A DNA stretch of 64,000 bases, taken from the NCBI RefSeq assembly GCF_021462225.1, contig NC_061794.1, forward strand, positions 39,804,914-39,868,913. Direction: 5' to 3'. Made by a program: the position numbers and the translations under genes. Under the pieces are notes generated by a model. That model searched no databases, was not told where the DNA came from, and worked only from the letters and a program-made list of their open reading frames with translations. How positions within the stretch are numbered: the first letter of the stretch is position 1; the number at the start of each line of letters is the position of its first letter. Positions 1-12,700 of this stretch are shown here, piece by piece. The DNA is from Girardinichthys multiradiatus. Lineage: Eukaryota; Chordata; Actinopteri; Cyprinodontiformes; Goodeidae.

Positions 1-90
1 CGGGGAAAACATGCAAACGCCATGCAGAAAGACCCCCGACCTTCTTGCTGCAAGGCAACGGTGCTACCAACTGCACCACTGTGCAGCTCA
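1..90 (-). repeat. tRNA-headed SINE-like repeat fragment
   Basis: Matches the minus strand of the 54772-55065 repeat (gctgcacagtggtgcagttg on the minus strand near 66-87). Truncated by the window edge. Confidence 0.7.
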
Positions 91-191
91 TAGTTAAAAT
101 AATCGAAAAATAAATAAATAAGAGAATTGAGATCAAAAGAAAATGTAGTACATCATATAGAAAGTATGCAAATTCTAACATTTATAACCTA

Positions 192-341
192 ACCTGTTTC
201 AGTCTCTGCAACTTTAGGGTGTTCTTTGGTCTTCATAATGCTGTTTGTTCACTAATGCACTTGGTTGAACACATTTCATCCAGAAATATCAGAGTAAAAA
301 AGAATGAATATATATATATATATATATATATAAATGGGTCG
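192..341. repeat. Tc1-like transposon remnant
   Basis: The stretch around 219-270 (ttctttggtcttcataatg) recurs near 24578-24600 and, inverted, near 31635-31660, both inside Tc1-like copies described below. It is a short decayed piece. An (AT)n run at 308-332 follows. No gene is visible. Confidence 0.5.
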
Positions 342-868
342 CATATACCCAACTGGTCAAAAGTTTTAGAAACACTTTCTCATTTAATGGTTTTCTTTCT
401 GCTTATGACTGTTTACATTGCACATAGATTCTCACTAAAAGGCATCAAAACTGTGAATGAACACATGGAACTATGTAGCAACCAAAAATGGTAAAATAAT
501 TTTAAATATGTTTTATTTTAGAGTTCTTAAAAGTAGCTGCCCTTTGCTGTAGTGACTGAAATATTAACCTTTGGCCGTCTCTCAATGAACCTCTGAGAAG
601 TTCTTTCAAGACTCTTTGAAAAACCACTTCAGGTGACCACCTCATGAACGCCAAGAGAGCAAAGCGGCAATCAAAGCAAAGGGTGGCTATTTTGAAGAAT
701 CTAAATATAAAAATATTTAGAGTTATTTCACACTTTTTGTTTATTATATAATTCCATGTGTGTTCATTCACAGTTTTGATGCTCTTGGTGAGAATCTATG
801 TAAATAGTCATGAAAATAAAAAGACCCATTAAGTGCGAAAGTGCATGTAAAACATTTGACCGGTAGCA
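342..868. mobile_element. Fold-back element with long inverted repeats
   Basis: The two halves are imperfect reverse complements. The arm at about 342-560 contains gcatcaaaactgtgaatg (from 441). The arm at about 655-868 contains the inverse cattcacagttttgatgc (ending near 782). The outer ends also match inversely (aactggtcaaaagtttt against aaaacatttgaccggt). There is no transposase. The structure fits a non-autonomous DNA transposon of a type common in fish genomes; the superfamily is inferred to be Tc1/mariner. Confidence 0.7.
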
Positions 869-1740
869 TAGAAATAAGTGTGTTTGTGTTGAGTGGATGT
901 GTGTGAGTTTGAGTTTGTCACCTGGAAGTGTACATTTGTAAATGTGGCGAGAACAGTAGGTGGCCTGCAATCCCTAGCACCTAAGAGCAGCAAAGGGCAA
1001 GTAGATCCAGCTCTGGAAGGCAGCATCCCCCACAGCAACCATATAGAAGTAGAAGTAGGCACAGAAGTAGGTTGCCAGCAGGGCACAGGAGCAGCGACCC
1101 TTAGACCAAAGAGGCACAGAGAGAAACCCAGGGCACCAAGCAGAAATTATTCTAGGGTTCTAGAGGGAGGGATGGCGGGCAGCCCCCTGCTGGGCAGCCT
1201 CATGCTGCTGTCAGAGACCCCCAGGCCATCCCCACAACCCCAGTCCCTGGGGAAAGTGTGATCTGTTGTGATGAATGTGAATGTGTATGTCTAAAGTACA
1301 GTAAAATTGAGGTTGTAGCTGGGGTGTAACCCATTGCTTGTTGAAAGCAGAGTCTCCAACCACCTCAACCCCAAGAGCCCTAATTATCTCTAGTGTATTA
1401 AAATTGAGGTGCAGGATGGGGCCAAGTATAGCAGAGGGGTGGGGCACTGCTCCCCCACACCCACAAGGCCCATCATCCCACACTCCAAGACCCTACTGCT
1501 GTGTGGTGTTTCATATCTAAGAGAGGAGAGGATGGGTCCCATGGCACCAGCATGAATCCCACCCTTGGGGGTCAGCTCCCCAACTGGCCCCCTCTTGTCC
1601 TGCCAACGCCAACCGAGGCCAGGGAGCCCTCAGAGATCCCCAAAGGCACCATGAGGGAACCCCACAGAGTATACCCAGCAGGGAGGTAACAGGGGTAACA
1701 TAGAGGTAACAGATCCAGCAGGGAAAACCAGGCTCCAGAT
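869..1740. other. GC-rich block of unknown nature
   Basis: This stretch is far richer in G and C than its flanks, especially 950-1690, and holds several short open frames on both strands. None has a recognisable domain or a clear splice structure. It could be a degraded or captured repeat; I cannot name the family. Confidence 0.3.
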
Positions 1741-2282
1741 TTATTTTCCCAGTGACACTTTGTAGCTCCTTACAGGGAACACAATTGCTGTTAATGTCAG
1801 ATGCTTATATCTAGGATCTTGTTCTTTTGTTAATAATTCATATGGATCATAGATTGGGCAAATCAAGAGCTTAACGTTCAACTTAGCTTCTTCTATGGTT
1901 TGTATATGTTAAAAAGGTTTATGTCCCTCAAAGCACCGTGTTGGGGCGTTTGCTGGTGGCATGGTTGCTTTCATGAGCTAGATGGTGCAGTGGTTGTGTA
2001 TAATTTTTCACAACACTTGTGCTGCCCCATGTCATCAATCTTGTTTGTGGTGTTCATGGACAGCATCTCAAAGCGTAGGCATGGAGAAGAGGGTGTCTGG
2101 TTTGGGAACCTCAGGGTCTCAGCTTTGCTTGGCAATTTTTTTTACGTTTGTGTTAATGGTCAACAAAAATTAATAATGTTAGAAAGTTTGATTATTAATT
2201 TAACAATTTTATATTGGATTCAAAAAGCGTTTTAACAAGAAGATGACTAATTCATTGAAAGACAATCATTCGATGAATCTCT

Positions 2283-2727
2283 GTGTATTAGTTCGTGTTT
2301 TGTTTATTTCAAACTTGGTTTAGTCTGTGTTTACCTTCTGTTCTGTGTTATAATGTTAATTGGTGTCATTCCCTCTGTCTTCCTGCAGTCTGTTACACCC
2401 CTGTCCTGAGTTTCCCCTAATTATCTGATCTTGTTCTTGATTGGTTCTCCCTGTACTCTCATTTGTATTTAAGCTCTTTAGTTTCCATTGTTCCCCACTG
2501 GTTCCTTGTGTTGTCTTCCATGTCGTCCAGTCGTGTCTGGTTCAATAACTGCACCAGACCCTGATGTCTGGAACTGTGTACTCTGGTCTAGTTGGAGCAA
2601 GTCATACTCCTGGTTGCCTACCTTGTCGTGTAAATAAGGATAATTAAAACTCTACTTACCTTCATTCTGCTGGCTCATGGAACCTTCTCTGCACTTTGGT
2701 CCTACCACAAACCGCACATCATGACAA
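2283..2727 (+). repeat. Possible solo LTR-like sequence
   Basis: A pyrimidine-rich block with a TATA-like tatttaagctc near 2465-2480 ends in a short tgaca motif, after which an aataaag follows (about 2720-2731). This layout resembles teleost Ty3-type LTRs, but I could not fix both ends or a target duplication. Low confidence. Confidence 0.3.
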
Positions 2728-2729
2728 TA

Positions 2730-4430
2730 AAGCGACAGGGTTGTTGAATGTGTTAAAACTGTCTTTTATTTAAAAAACTTTAAAACCAAAAAGATAATTT
2801 CATATTTGAGATTTAAAAGCATATAGCAAAATAGGATTTCAATTTTCTTTTTTGATGAGGCTAAAAAATTGTTCATTAGTAACCAGTGTGGTTAACAATA
2901 ATTAGCAGATATTAGTTGATTACAGTCTAATCTTTAATATTGTGTTATGTTATTATAAATAAAACTGACAAGAGACGCGTTTATAAAGCATTGTGGTGGT
3001 AGCTTGTCTGTTTACACATGGTCTTAATTTTACATCCTGCATCTTAGTTTGTATTTCAAACGCCATAACCTGATGTAACCTGACCTAGATAGAGGTAAAA
3101 AAATGTTTAACATTCTTATGGAAATTGCTCTTTCATCATACATTTGTCTAAATCTGCATAATTGAAGCTTGCTCACATTAAAGACTGAATATCATAGTGC
3201 AGCCCATGGGGATGATTGGATTTTTAATTTATCCAGACAGGATCACTTGGAAAACTGAATTATGATGAGGAACTGTATGTGATGAGTTTTGTCTTATGCG
3301 TGTTAACTAAGTGAGGGAGTCCTGAGGTTGAGTTCTGCATCTGTTGTATCTATATTTTAAAAACATACTGAGTTTTACTTGCCTCAGGTAAATCAGATGG
3401 AAATTAGCCAGGGGCAATATCTGTGCAGGGCATATCTTCTCTTGTGAGATTAATGTTCCTGTACATGGTATTGAATAAATAAACTCAAACTCAATGCTGT
3501 ACATTAAAACTGAAATTCCATGTCCAAATCTTGTTATCATATACTTTTTGCACTAGTTGTGTACACCTGAAAATGACTTGAATCTGGAAGTCAGTTGCTG
3601 GGGAAACACATTAAAGGAAAATAAAATATTTGACTCATTAGAATAAGATTATAAATATCACTTAATCACCAACTTTTTAAAAAGATAACTGTTTTATAAT
3701 GCAACAGGGTGCAGTTTCTCTTCTGGATTGATGAAAGATGAATTAATTTACAGTTTACTTTTTATTGCAACTCTTGCTGTTACAATTTCCTGAATTTGCA
3801 TTTGGTTCTTTAAATTGATTTTAGTCATTAACTGCTTAAGGACTTCCTCTGCAACTCCACGTACACATTCCAGTTATTTCATGAGGACATATGGTCAATA
3901 TTAATCCATGAAGTACAGTGTTAGCATAACACTAATGATTTGAAGTAGTCTACTGACACATTTACTGAATGTTTAATTCAAAACCAAAACATTCCTAATT
4001 TTTAGTTTCTGGTGCTCAGATCACATTTTAAAATGTAACATATTAGATTATATTAACACAACACTCTTTAGTTGTCAGTATAGTGTGAGTGTGCGCGACT
4101 GATTTCACAAGATACAGTCAACAGTCCAAATAAAGTTTGCTTGTCCAACTATCGGTGCATTGTGTTCACATAGAATTTCACCAAAAAAGTTCAGTTTCCA
4201 AATACAAATAAAATGCATCATAACCCTAACTTCAAAATTAAATTGCATTAGCCATACACTCCGCTCAATTTTTACTGAGAAGTTGGAAAATCTGGGTTCC
4301 ATGTTATCTAATTTAATGCTCACTTAGTTTAAAATCACAATTTTAATATTGACGATTCCTAAGAAACCCCAGGCCAATCTTCCTCCCATGTAAAGGTTGC
4401 AGGAATAAATGTTAACTTAGCTCAGGTGTG
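2730..4430. other. AT-rich intergenic sequence, no gene seen
   Basis: Only short open frames without domain or splice support are present. A few bases near 4355-4390 resemble the 3' region of the L2-type LINE at the right end of the window. Confidence 0.5.
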
Positions 4431-4439
4431 ATATCATCC

Positions 4440-4835
4440 CTAGATTTAACATAATTGTTAACAAAGCCCAGAAACCACCCTGACACTCTCCCTTTACCCC
4501 ACACCCCACCATTTTTTTGCTGACAGGACAACTGTAACCTGCAACTCTATGAGTTACATTAACGCTCAGCTTGGACTCCTGCTTTACTTGCACTGCCATA
4601 CTTGCACACCGATCACCATTGTTGTACCGCTCTGACATCCTATACTGCTCTACATTTACTCTCACTCACTCAAAACTGTGCACATATATTTATATTATAT
4701 TGTAGATATGTTTATACTGTTTAATTTGTATTGTATTGCACCGACTACGCCAAAACAAATTCCTTGTATGTCCAAAAATGTACGTGGCAATAAAGCTTTT
4801 CTGATTCTGATTTTGATTCTGATTTGACTTCTGAC
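4440..4835 (+). mobile_element. LINE 3' tail fragment
   Basis: The sequence ends with a typical teleost LINE 3' tail: a segment containing caaattccttgtatgtcc, then caataaagcttttctgattc and a short run of tgattc-type hexamers near 4799-4827. Only the 3' non-coding part is present, with no reverse transcriptase frame. Confidence 0.6.
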
Positions 4836-6180
4836 TTCCAAGACAAACCAAAATCACTAACAGTACTGTACAACCTTTAGTAAGCATTGGTATAGTGTTC
4901 AAATGTATAAAATTCAGGCTAGTACGCCATTGTATAATTCTCAGTTAGTTAGCCTTGTCTTTAACCACAGTATTTAGGAAATCCAAATAGTTTTCTGATT
5001 TGCAGCTTGAACAGTGTAAAATGGGTGTGACATAATTCTGAGATCTGACTTCCCATCTTGGAGGCAAATGGAATGCACATTCTAAATGCAAGTGAAGAAA
5101 CGAGACATAAATGATCATTAGAATTTAATATGTCATTAAAGGAACTGAAATGATAAAAACCTAGGACAATTACGATGTTTTAAAAGCTAAAATTCTAGGC
5201 TGCTTTTTATGTATTGAAACCTGTGAAATATTGTAACCCAGAATCCCAAAAAATGCTTAACCTAATCCTTTTTAGATATTGCCAGTGTTCAACAAACATT
5301 TGCTGATGAATGACCTGTATTTTCAATGGTTAAAATAAATGTCAGTTGATTAACTTCGATACTCCTTCGATTCAGGCGAAAAGTCATACTTGTTATGAAG
5401 GAATATTATATTTTCACAAAATTTTTATCAAGTAACCACAGCAGAGAATATCCTGTCCCCAACCAGCAAGACATTCAGCTTGTATTCATTTTTAAGTGAA
5501 ACTTTATAGTTAAATATTGAAATGAAAGTTCTGGATCTTGCGCAGACCAGTTAAGCTAATGGGTACTTGAAAGCATCAATTTACAGAGTATTTGTCTTTG
5601 GGGACTTCAGAAATAAGCAACTAATAATATTCTGGATAGATTTATGTTATTTTTTAGAAATTCTCAAAACTGCAACTCGCAATATAAAAAGCTGTTGTTG
5701 CAACTGGAGCAAAAACTGGAGCCAAACTCTAACTGACATTAACATGACTTCTGTTATTCGTGTGGCAGCCATGTTGGATTGTTTTTCTGACTTGGAACTC
5801 GAAACTTTGACTGCCCTGACGAATTTAATGCATCCAATTATTTGCTTGTGAACATATTCAATACTTCAGAGAGAAAGGACACTTTGGTGTCAACAACGTT
5901 GGGATTACATTTCACAGTCGAACCTCCATAAATATCTTGAAAGTAAAGAAAATCATACCCGCTTCAAAAAGTTCGGCTTTAAAAGTAGTGACCGGAAGTG
6001 TTCTATTTTCATTCTCATTTAAAGCCTTCTTTCTTTACCGTTCAATTTTATTTGGTTTGTAATCCACCCATAAACTTAGTGCATTACATTGGAATTTATA
6101 TAGATATTTTCCTTGCTTTAGGTTTTGATTTTTAAGACTCGAGTGACCGTTATGTTATTTTTATTTTGAAAAGAAGCAAA
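4836..6180. other. Intergenic sequence upstream of racgap1
   Basis: AT-rich sequence with no supported gene. The open frame at 5567-5851 has no recognisable domain and no splice context. Confidence 0.4.
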
Positions 6181-6184
6181 CGGA

Positions 6185-6388
6185 TGTCGTAACTGTCCGT
6201 CACCTTGACAACCCACGAAGTGCTCATTTATTGGCTAGCGGCGAAATTTGAAAATAAACGCGCTCCGAGTAGATGCGGCTACACAAGGATGTGGACAAAG
6301 ACGGTGACCACTACGAAGAGAAAATGAGGACAGTCTGCTAAGTGAAACAATTCTCCTGAGGGCTTTACGGAACAGAACTTCTCCACAG
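6185..6388 (+). promoter_or_regulatory. racgap1: racgap1 core promoter and 5' non-coding exon
   Basis: An inverted CCAAT box (attgg, 6230-6234) lies 12 bases before a tttgaa hexamer at 6247-6252 that has GC-rich ggcg immediately upstream. This matches the layout of CCAAT plus CDE/CHR elements in G2/M genes bound by NF-Y and DREAM/MuvB. The first exon is non-coding and ends at a good donor (cag|gtaac, 6388/6389); it splices to an acceptor at 6699/6700, 23 bases before the start codon. The transcription start is not visible but probably lies near 6260. Confidence 0.6.
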
Positions 6389-6722
6389 GTAACAAACTGT
6401 AGCTACATCCAGTGTTCGCAAATAGGAAGGGCAAACAAAGTTAGCTTAGCTGCTGTGTTAACCCTAACTAATCGGCTAACGAGTTTAACGCTACTGTAAA
6501 ACCTTGCTAGCTAGAGCGTAAAGAGAAACTAATAAAAATAAATTACCTCACAGTAGATTTATGATTTTTTATTTTTTTATTTGTTTGAAAGGTGCAGCAT
6601 AATTCAAAACGAATCAGAAGTTTATAGATCCCCTCAAGTAGAATTATTTTTTTTTATGGTAATGAACCGTTGTGTTTTTTGTTGTTGTTTTTTTTGCAGA
6701 AGGTTTTGAATTGTTGGACATC

Positions 6723-9700
6723 ATGGATACTACGGTGCTGAACCTCCAGAGCCTATATGACAATCTGAGGACACATGTTGACCTTATCAGTGAGAATATT
6801 GAGCCCAGTAAGTGGCTTATTGCCTTTGGTTTTTGTCTTTTATTGTCTTCTTTTGCCACATATGCTTTAATTGATTGTATAAATGCCTGCTGTATCACAA
6901 TTTTGATTGTCCCTCAAAGACTTCATTCAGACAGTGCAGAACTTTGAGGATTGTCGTCGCAAATGGGTGAGGACTCTGGAGGAACTGGGATCTTGCAAGG
7001 AGATGCTGAGAAAAGCGGAAATGGAGAGGGGAGCCTTGGATGTGAAGCTGAAACATGCCCGCAACCAAGTGGACGTGGAGATTCGGCGCAGACAAAAGGC
7101 TGAGGCTGACTGTGAGATGCTGGTATGGTCAGTCATTGCAAACCTTTGTTTTATGGTTTTCCTTCAAGCAGCTTTTAATTTTCTCCACTTACGATTTAAA
7201 TATACAGGATCGTCAAATTCAGTTGATCAGGGACCTCTTAACCAGTGAGGGATCCACCAACAGCATCCATCTGAGTGCCGAACAGCGTTCTGCTCTTGCC
7301 TTCCTTAATACAAACTGCCAAACAAACAACCAGAATACCAGTCGGAGGTAAGATAAAGATGTTAAATACTGTCACCTTCTAACCTGCATTCTTGGTAGTT
7401 TGGTGCTTTTTAAAATAGTTTTAAACATGAAAACAAGCAACACTGGATGGCCATTTATGGCAAATATAAACTAGATTGCTAATATTCCATGTATTTTTAT
7501 CTAGAGATTTATATCTATATCTGAAGTAAGGCAGGTAACATCTCTGCAGACCACGCACTTACTACAAACTGCTCATACTTTTACCTTCAGACCGGCGCTA
7601 CTGAGCGCTTTTTACAAAACCCAACCACCACAGAGACGTTTTCTTTCCCCAGGCTGTCTCTCTGATGAACAGTGTGCCCAGATCAATTACATATACAGTT
7701 GTGCAATTAAATCTTGTCTTTCTTTTAGCAAAAACGCTGTATATATTCATATTTACAAATGAATATGTTTATTTCCCTCTTTTATATTTCTGAAAAAAAA
7801 TTTCCTCAGAGCAAAGTAAAACCGAAGCCCAATTTTTTGTTTGTGTGCACAAATTTGGCAACTAAAGCTCATTCTGATTACATATTGCCAATTTACAGAA
7901 AATCTAACCTCAAGGCACTTCACAAGATGGATTCAATTCATTTCCAGAAATATATAATCAGATTAATTCAATCATATAGATAGATTTAAAGACGTACATT
8001 CCTATTTGATCCTCATTGTAATACAATGCAGTCAAATTCAATTCATAATGCCAATTAGTTAAAAATATTCTAAGGAACCCCAGGCGATTCCATATGTCAT
8101 TGACTTTGCAGCAATTTGTCATTCCAAACAAGCACATGGTGACGGTGGAATCAGTTGAGTCACACTCTTCCTCTCTCACTTCCACTGTGAGTTTTAAAAA
8201 GGATTTGATTTGCCAAAAAAAAAAAAAACATTTGATGCTTTTTGCAGATTGGTGACAATAGACGAGTCTGCCTCCATCTTGTCAGATATAAGCTATGACA
8301 AAACAGATGACTCCCTTGTAAGTACTTTCCTCTTTCAGGATAATCTCCAGTCCAGAGAAGATCTCCTGTGTGATCTGTGTTTTAGATTAGTATGTGACGC
8401 GATATGTTTTATGTGTTGTAGAACTGGGATTCTTCCAACATCAGGACGGTACGACTCAAGAAACGCGAAAAAAGGGTATGTTTTGTTATGCATTTCATTT
8501 TTTATTAAGAACAGAGTCAAGCAGTGGGTATAAGATCATCTTATTTATCCTCGTTGGATGTACTGGATCTGTTTAACCCATTAAAGGCTGTGGTGACTTA
8601 AAATAAAATAATAAAATCTAAACATTTATTTGAAATCTAAATGTTTTCTACCAAATGTTATATTTGTCTAATATTGTGTTTATTCTGAAATCCTTTTTTA
8701 AGATACTGTTGTGTGTATTGTAAATGCCTTTGTTCTTATATTTGTCAGTATTTAAAGACAAACTCTTATTTTTTATAGAGTGCAATATAATTTGAAACAC
8801 ATGCACTGCAGATCACAGTTCAAAAAGAAAAAGTTGTACCTTATGTTGCGTTCTATCTTCAAAGACTGATCTGAATTGCACTGGGTGTGGTTGGAAAAAA
8901 AACCATTGAGGTTTATTTGGATAACACTGGTTAGGAGAATCCTTGGTTGTTAAAATGTGTTCTTTAAACAGAAGTAGAAATTACAGAGTGATGAATGGAA
9001 ATATGTGGTTAAAAAGCATAGGTGTCATACCTTGTGCCCTGATTTCAGCGCTCCTCAAGAAATCTCATTGATGGTCCTCCAAGTGCTTCTAAAAGATCAC
9101 GATCGACTGGCAGAACCTCAGAAAGGGTATGCATCGACATTTTCTGCATGCTATCAGGTGGCGTGCAATTTATCACTATTGGTCAAGGCTACAATCAAAC
9201 GTATATTTCAGGACTTTATTCTTTTAGCAGGCAGAGGCTTCCTGCAGCCAAGTGCAACATTTTCCATACATTTGTCTGATTATTTAGCTTTGTTTGTGAT
9301 CATTCTGAATGTGAGTTTTGATGCGACAGGGAAGTGAGACCCTTGTGACCAAGACAACAGTGACTGTGCCTGTGAATGGAGGACCTGTTGAGGCAGTTTC
9401 TACCATAGAGACTGTTCCTTACTGGACTCGCAGCAGGAGAAAGACCGGTGAGATTTCTGTGACATTTCCATCATGTAAGACTGTTTAGCTGCAGACTCTA
9501 TGTTCATGATGATGATTGAAATCTGTAGGGATGTGCATTGAATCAAATCTGTGTTTCTGTTTCTAGTGTAGCTCCAAGCGATCAAGAAAAATTATTAATT
9601 TATCATAAACAATTGGCAAAACTATTTTGCTACATTCTTCTTTGCAAGGATGCCATTATTTTGTGCAATGAATGCTTTGTGTCAAAGCTCAACTAATAAC

Positions 9701-12700
9701 TGATGTCAATAATGACCAAATTAATTGTGGTGTTCTGTAATCAATCTAGTAATGCTGTGATGAGCTACAATAATTTATATTTATCATCATACTGTGAATG
9801 CCATAGACTCCTGTTTTATTAATCAAGGGAATTTGGTTTTTCTGGTTTGCCATAATTATATTGCAGTAGACGAAGTTTATTTCGCTTGTCTTCCTCTGTG
9901 AGTGTCATGTACTTTAAAGATTGTGATTAACATTCTTCAAGAATGGTTCCTATGTAGTTTTGGGGTTTTTGGAAAAGTACCACATTTGATTTGATAATTT
10001 TCCCAAGTCTTTTAGACTTTAACAAAAAAAAACAAAACAAACGTATTTCTAAAAAAGAACCGTGTATACTTAGATGTCAGCCTTTTTTTATTTTTAATTG
10101 GCCACATCACAACTTGAGTTTTTGTCAACTCATTTAGTGTTTAAGTTGAGTTAGTGAAAGACTAATAAATGCCAACGTATTTAAAGAGATATCCCTTTCA
10201 CCTTTTTTGGCCTCCAGATCTCAACTGAATCAGTGGTTTGTAAAATGGGTCATGCTGAGTCAAACAAAGCCCCTTTTTTGTAAAAAAAAAAAAAAAAAAA
10301 GCAGACTTTTATTGATCACTATTTGTATTTAGAACAGCACAATCCAGGTCAAGTATATTATGAGCTAACTTGACCCAGATGACAAAGTATGGAAATGTCC
10401 CTTTACTCCACTGCCCATTTGGAAGTCGACTCGAGCTTTGTGCTGTTTCTTGATTTATGAGACATGCACATTAAATTCAGTGTTTTGTTCATATACTAAA
10501 AACTATCTTGAAATTGGAGTCTGGAAAATTATGCAACTTTGAAATTGGGAATTTGTAGGGGTTTAGTTTAGATCTCATCAGAAAATGAACAGTTAACTGG
10601 TTACATGTATGTTCACGTGTGCAGATCAGTTTCAGGGTTGTTTTTTTTTTTAGTGCATGTTTTAAGCCTGTATCTGCCATCACTAGATTTAAAAACAAGT
10701 TTTTCCCCATTTCTCAGAATCTTTCTAAGCGGATAAAACGATGATGGGATTACATTTATAGGTCTAAAGGTGATGTCATAAAATGTTTTTGTAGTGAAGG
10801 CGTTGTATTTTCAGCTCTATACATACAGGGTAAAGACATTTACTCAGATTTGCACATTATTATTTTTTGCCTTTTTTAATTAATATACCTAAAGGTTTAA
10901 ATAATTATCTGGTAGTCAAGCAGTGGCGGCGTATACTGCTGAGGATTGAATAAGATTATATGATTTATCCTTGTTGGATGTACTAATCCCTACTTGGATC
11001 TGTTTAACCCTTTTAAGGGCTGTGGTGACTTTTATAAAAAAATTATAAAATCTAAACATTTACATCAGATCTTAATGTTTTCTGCCAAATGTTATTTCTC
11101 TAAAATTGTGTTTAGTCTAAAATCCTTTTTTCAGACACTATTGTGTGAATTGTAATTGCATTTGTTTTTACGTTTGTCAGTATTTAAAGGCAAGCTGAAA
11201 AGATTGATCTGAATTTGCACCGCTTGTGGTTAGGAAAAAAACATGTGAGGTTTGTTTGGATAAACATATTGGTTACAAGAATCGTTGGTTGTTGTTCAAA
11301 TCTGTTCCTCAGATAAAAGTAGAAATTATCTGTTGTGACTTATCCAAATAGAGAGAGCACCATATTTCTGGCACAGCTCAGCCTGTATAATTGATTTCTT
11401 TTTAAGTGTTTTCTGATAACTGTGGAGAAACTCTGACACAGATATTTCTATTGAATCTCTCCTGCTCAGCTGCCAAGGAGTGGGACTCTGAATCTGTCAA
11501 GTCTGAGGCTGTTTTTAAGGCACCTGACTATCCAGAGGGAGAAAATAAAGCTGAGCCCAGCACTCCACAAAGCAAAGGAGGTGTCCGCCTGCACGAGTTT
11601 GTCTCCAAAACTGTACGTTTATCATTGATACTAACGCTATTTTCTTTGTAACGGACTTTAAAGTTGGTTCTGATTATCTTTAGCATAAATATTTTAGTTG
11701 AATCGTTTCATATCTGTAGATTCTGACATTATTTTGTATCTGAGGTTTTTCTGCAGTTTTGAGAAATAAGACTCCCTCGTTTGTGGCGCTGTTCGTTTCG
11801 AGGCATTTCTAAAATGTATGCGTCAGCTAACGGCTGCCTCTTACAGGTGATTAAACCTGAGTCCTGTGTGCCGTGTGGAAAAAGGATCAAGTTTGGCAAG
11901 ATTTCATTGAAGTGTCGTGACTGCAGAGTGGTCTCGCACCCTGAATGTCGCGAGCGATGCCCGCTGCCATGCATCCCCAACCTGGGTGGCACACCAGTCA
12001 AAATTGGGGAGGTATATGGTGACATCTTTATTAACTTTTCACCTGATGTTCAGCCTCAGGTTAACCAGGCTTTCTGCTTCTTTTACACCTCAGGGCGTCC
12101 TTGCAGACTACGTTCCAGACACGGCCCCCATGATTCCTCCCCTTGTCGTCCACTGTGTGAGTGAGATTGAACAAAGGGGTCTGCACGAGGTAAGCGGTGC
12201 GATACTCTGATTTAATACCAAAATAGAACGAGCAGTAAAAACCTCACATTCCTACAGTTATATTTGATGTCTTGCCCTTTAGTCGAGACAAGAGACTTAT
12301 AACTAGGTTTTGCCAATCTGTTTTTGTGAGAATACATTTTTATTTTTCAACTGAGCTGCACAAAAGCTTTAAATCAGGCTTGATCAGTTTAGTAAATAAT
12401 TAAAACAATTGCAACAGTGAAAAGATGATAAACGTTTTGTTCCATTTGAAATGTATTCATACTATTTCAACCACATTTTCTCTTATTAAAACATCATATT
12501 ATTTAATTTGGACTTTATGTGAAAGAAAGTAAAATTTCAGTCTCTACATGTGCATATCTGGTGGAGACACACGCCAGAAGACCTGCTGCTGTAACTGCAG
12601 CTAAAGGTAGTTCTATGAAGTATAGACTAGTACTACATGAATGAAAAACAAAAATGTCAGAAGCAATTATAATGGTAGGCTTTTATAATAATACATGTGT

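Noticed and set aside
893..1261. 122-codon plus-strand frame in the GC-rich block
   Set aside because: Compositional artefact of GC-rich sequence; no domain, and open frames appear on both strands.
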